Shown piece after piece: positions 12,696-12,756 of a stretch of 12,756 nucleotides of DNA. Position 1 is the first letter of the stretch. The number at the start of each line of letters is the position of its first letter. A program made the translations under genes and the position numbers. The notes under the pieces are model-generated. The model was not told the DNA's origin, did no database searches, and worked only from the letters and a program-made list of their open reading frames with translations. Location of the stretch: positions 1 to 12,756 of the forward strand of contig CAZQFQ010000037.1 of the NCBI GenBank assembly GCA_964592725.1, given 5' to 3'. Origin of the DNA: PALSA-1336 sp964592725. GTDB lineage: Bacteria > Patescibacteriota > Doudnabacteria > UBA920.

Positions 12696-12756
12696 GGGTC
12701 TGTAGCTCAGTTGGTAGAGCAGCGGCCTTTTAAGCCGTTTGTCGCGGGTTCGATCC
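12696..12756 (+). tRNA. tRNA-Lys(TTT), 3' end beyond the window
   Basis: Sixty-one bases are visible: acceptor GGGTCTG, D-arm GCTCAGTTGGTAGAGC, anticodon stem GCGGC/GCCGT with loop CTTTTAA (anticodon TTT), variable loop TTGTC, and the T-arm start GCGGGTTCGATCC. The window ends inside the T-arm. The first 48 bases are duplicated at 12320. It begins 5 bases after the nuclease stop codon. Confidence 0.96.

Noticed and set aside
12320..12756. Group I intron splitting a tRNA-Lys gene, with the GIY-YIG gene as its homing nuclease
   Set aside because: The right side is a complete tRNA start, not just a 3' exon, and the break is not in the anticodon loop. No room for a full intron core is seen in the 20 bases before or 5 bases after the nuclease gene.

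Overview
The window looks like a chromosomal segment of a small-genome, uncultivated-type bacterium, most plausibly of the Patescibacteria (Candidate Phyla Radiation, perhaps a parcubacterium). This is an inference. It rests on compact genes, mostly absent Shine-Dalgarno sequences, a lone type IV pilin, a stand-alone GIY-YIG protein beside a tRNA, a MacAB/YknXYZ-type transporter with no TolC-like partner nearby, and many short palindromic repeats both between and inside genes. No rRNA or single-copy marker other than topA is present, so the assignment is not proven.

Layout, left to right. (1) 1-2097 (+): the 3' part of topA (DNA topoisomerase I), entering the window inside the TOPRIM motif; two palindromic repeats are inserted in frame in it. 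(2) 2081-2780: two nearly identical terminators bracket a segment holding one unknown gene (-) with its own consensus promoter, a degenerate GTCATCCTGAGC-type intergenic repeat and a 38-bp near-perfect palindrome. (3) 2779-4341 (-): ndh-like type II NADH dehydrogenase followed by a SemiSWEET sugar-transporter-like gene. (4) 4482-9985 (-): a five-gene unit reading AbrB-like regulator, membrane fusion protein, ABC ATPase, permease, permease, driven by a strong promoter at 10036-10064. Three of its four internal gaps, and the gap after its last gene, are filled with short-word repeats and long inverted repeats. (5) 10091-11530 (-): a 479-residue protein of unknown function with a promoter so close that its mRNA should be (nearly) leaderless. 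(6) 11605-12090 (-): a type IV pilin-like protein with its own promoter and terminator. (7) 12185-12756 (+): a divergent promoter, a 48-nt copy of the 5' part of tRNA-Lys(TTT) interrupted by a 40-nt double palindrome, a GIY-YIG nuclease gene, and then an intact tRNA-Lys(TTT) running off the window.

How the parts work together. The AbrB-like protein probably autoregulates an export or envelope-remodelling ABC system (membrane fusion protein, ATPase and two non-identical permeases); two overlapping dyads lie between its promoter and start codon. The NADH dehydrogenase and SemiSWEET form a separate small metabolic unit with an extended -10 promoter.

The most unusual locus is the right end, where a tiny GIY-YIG gene sits exactly between a truncated and a complete copy of the same tRNA-Lys, like a minimal tRNA-targeting element that restores its target. 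The second theme is pervasive palindromic repeat insertion: two in topA, one in the intergenic cassette and one in the tRNA fragment.
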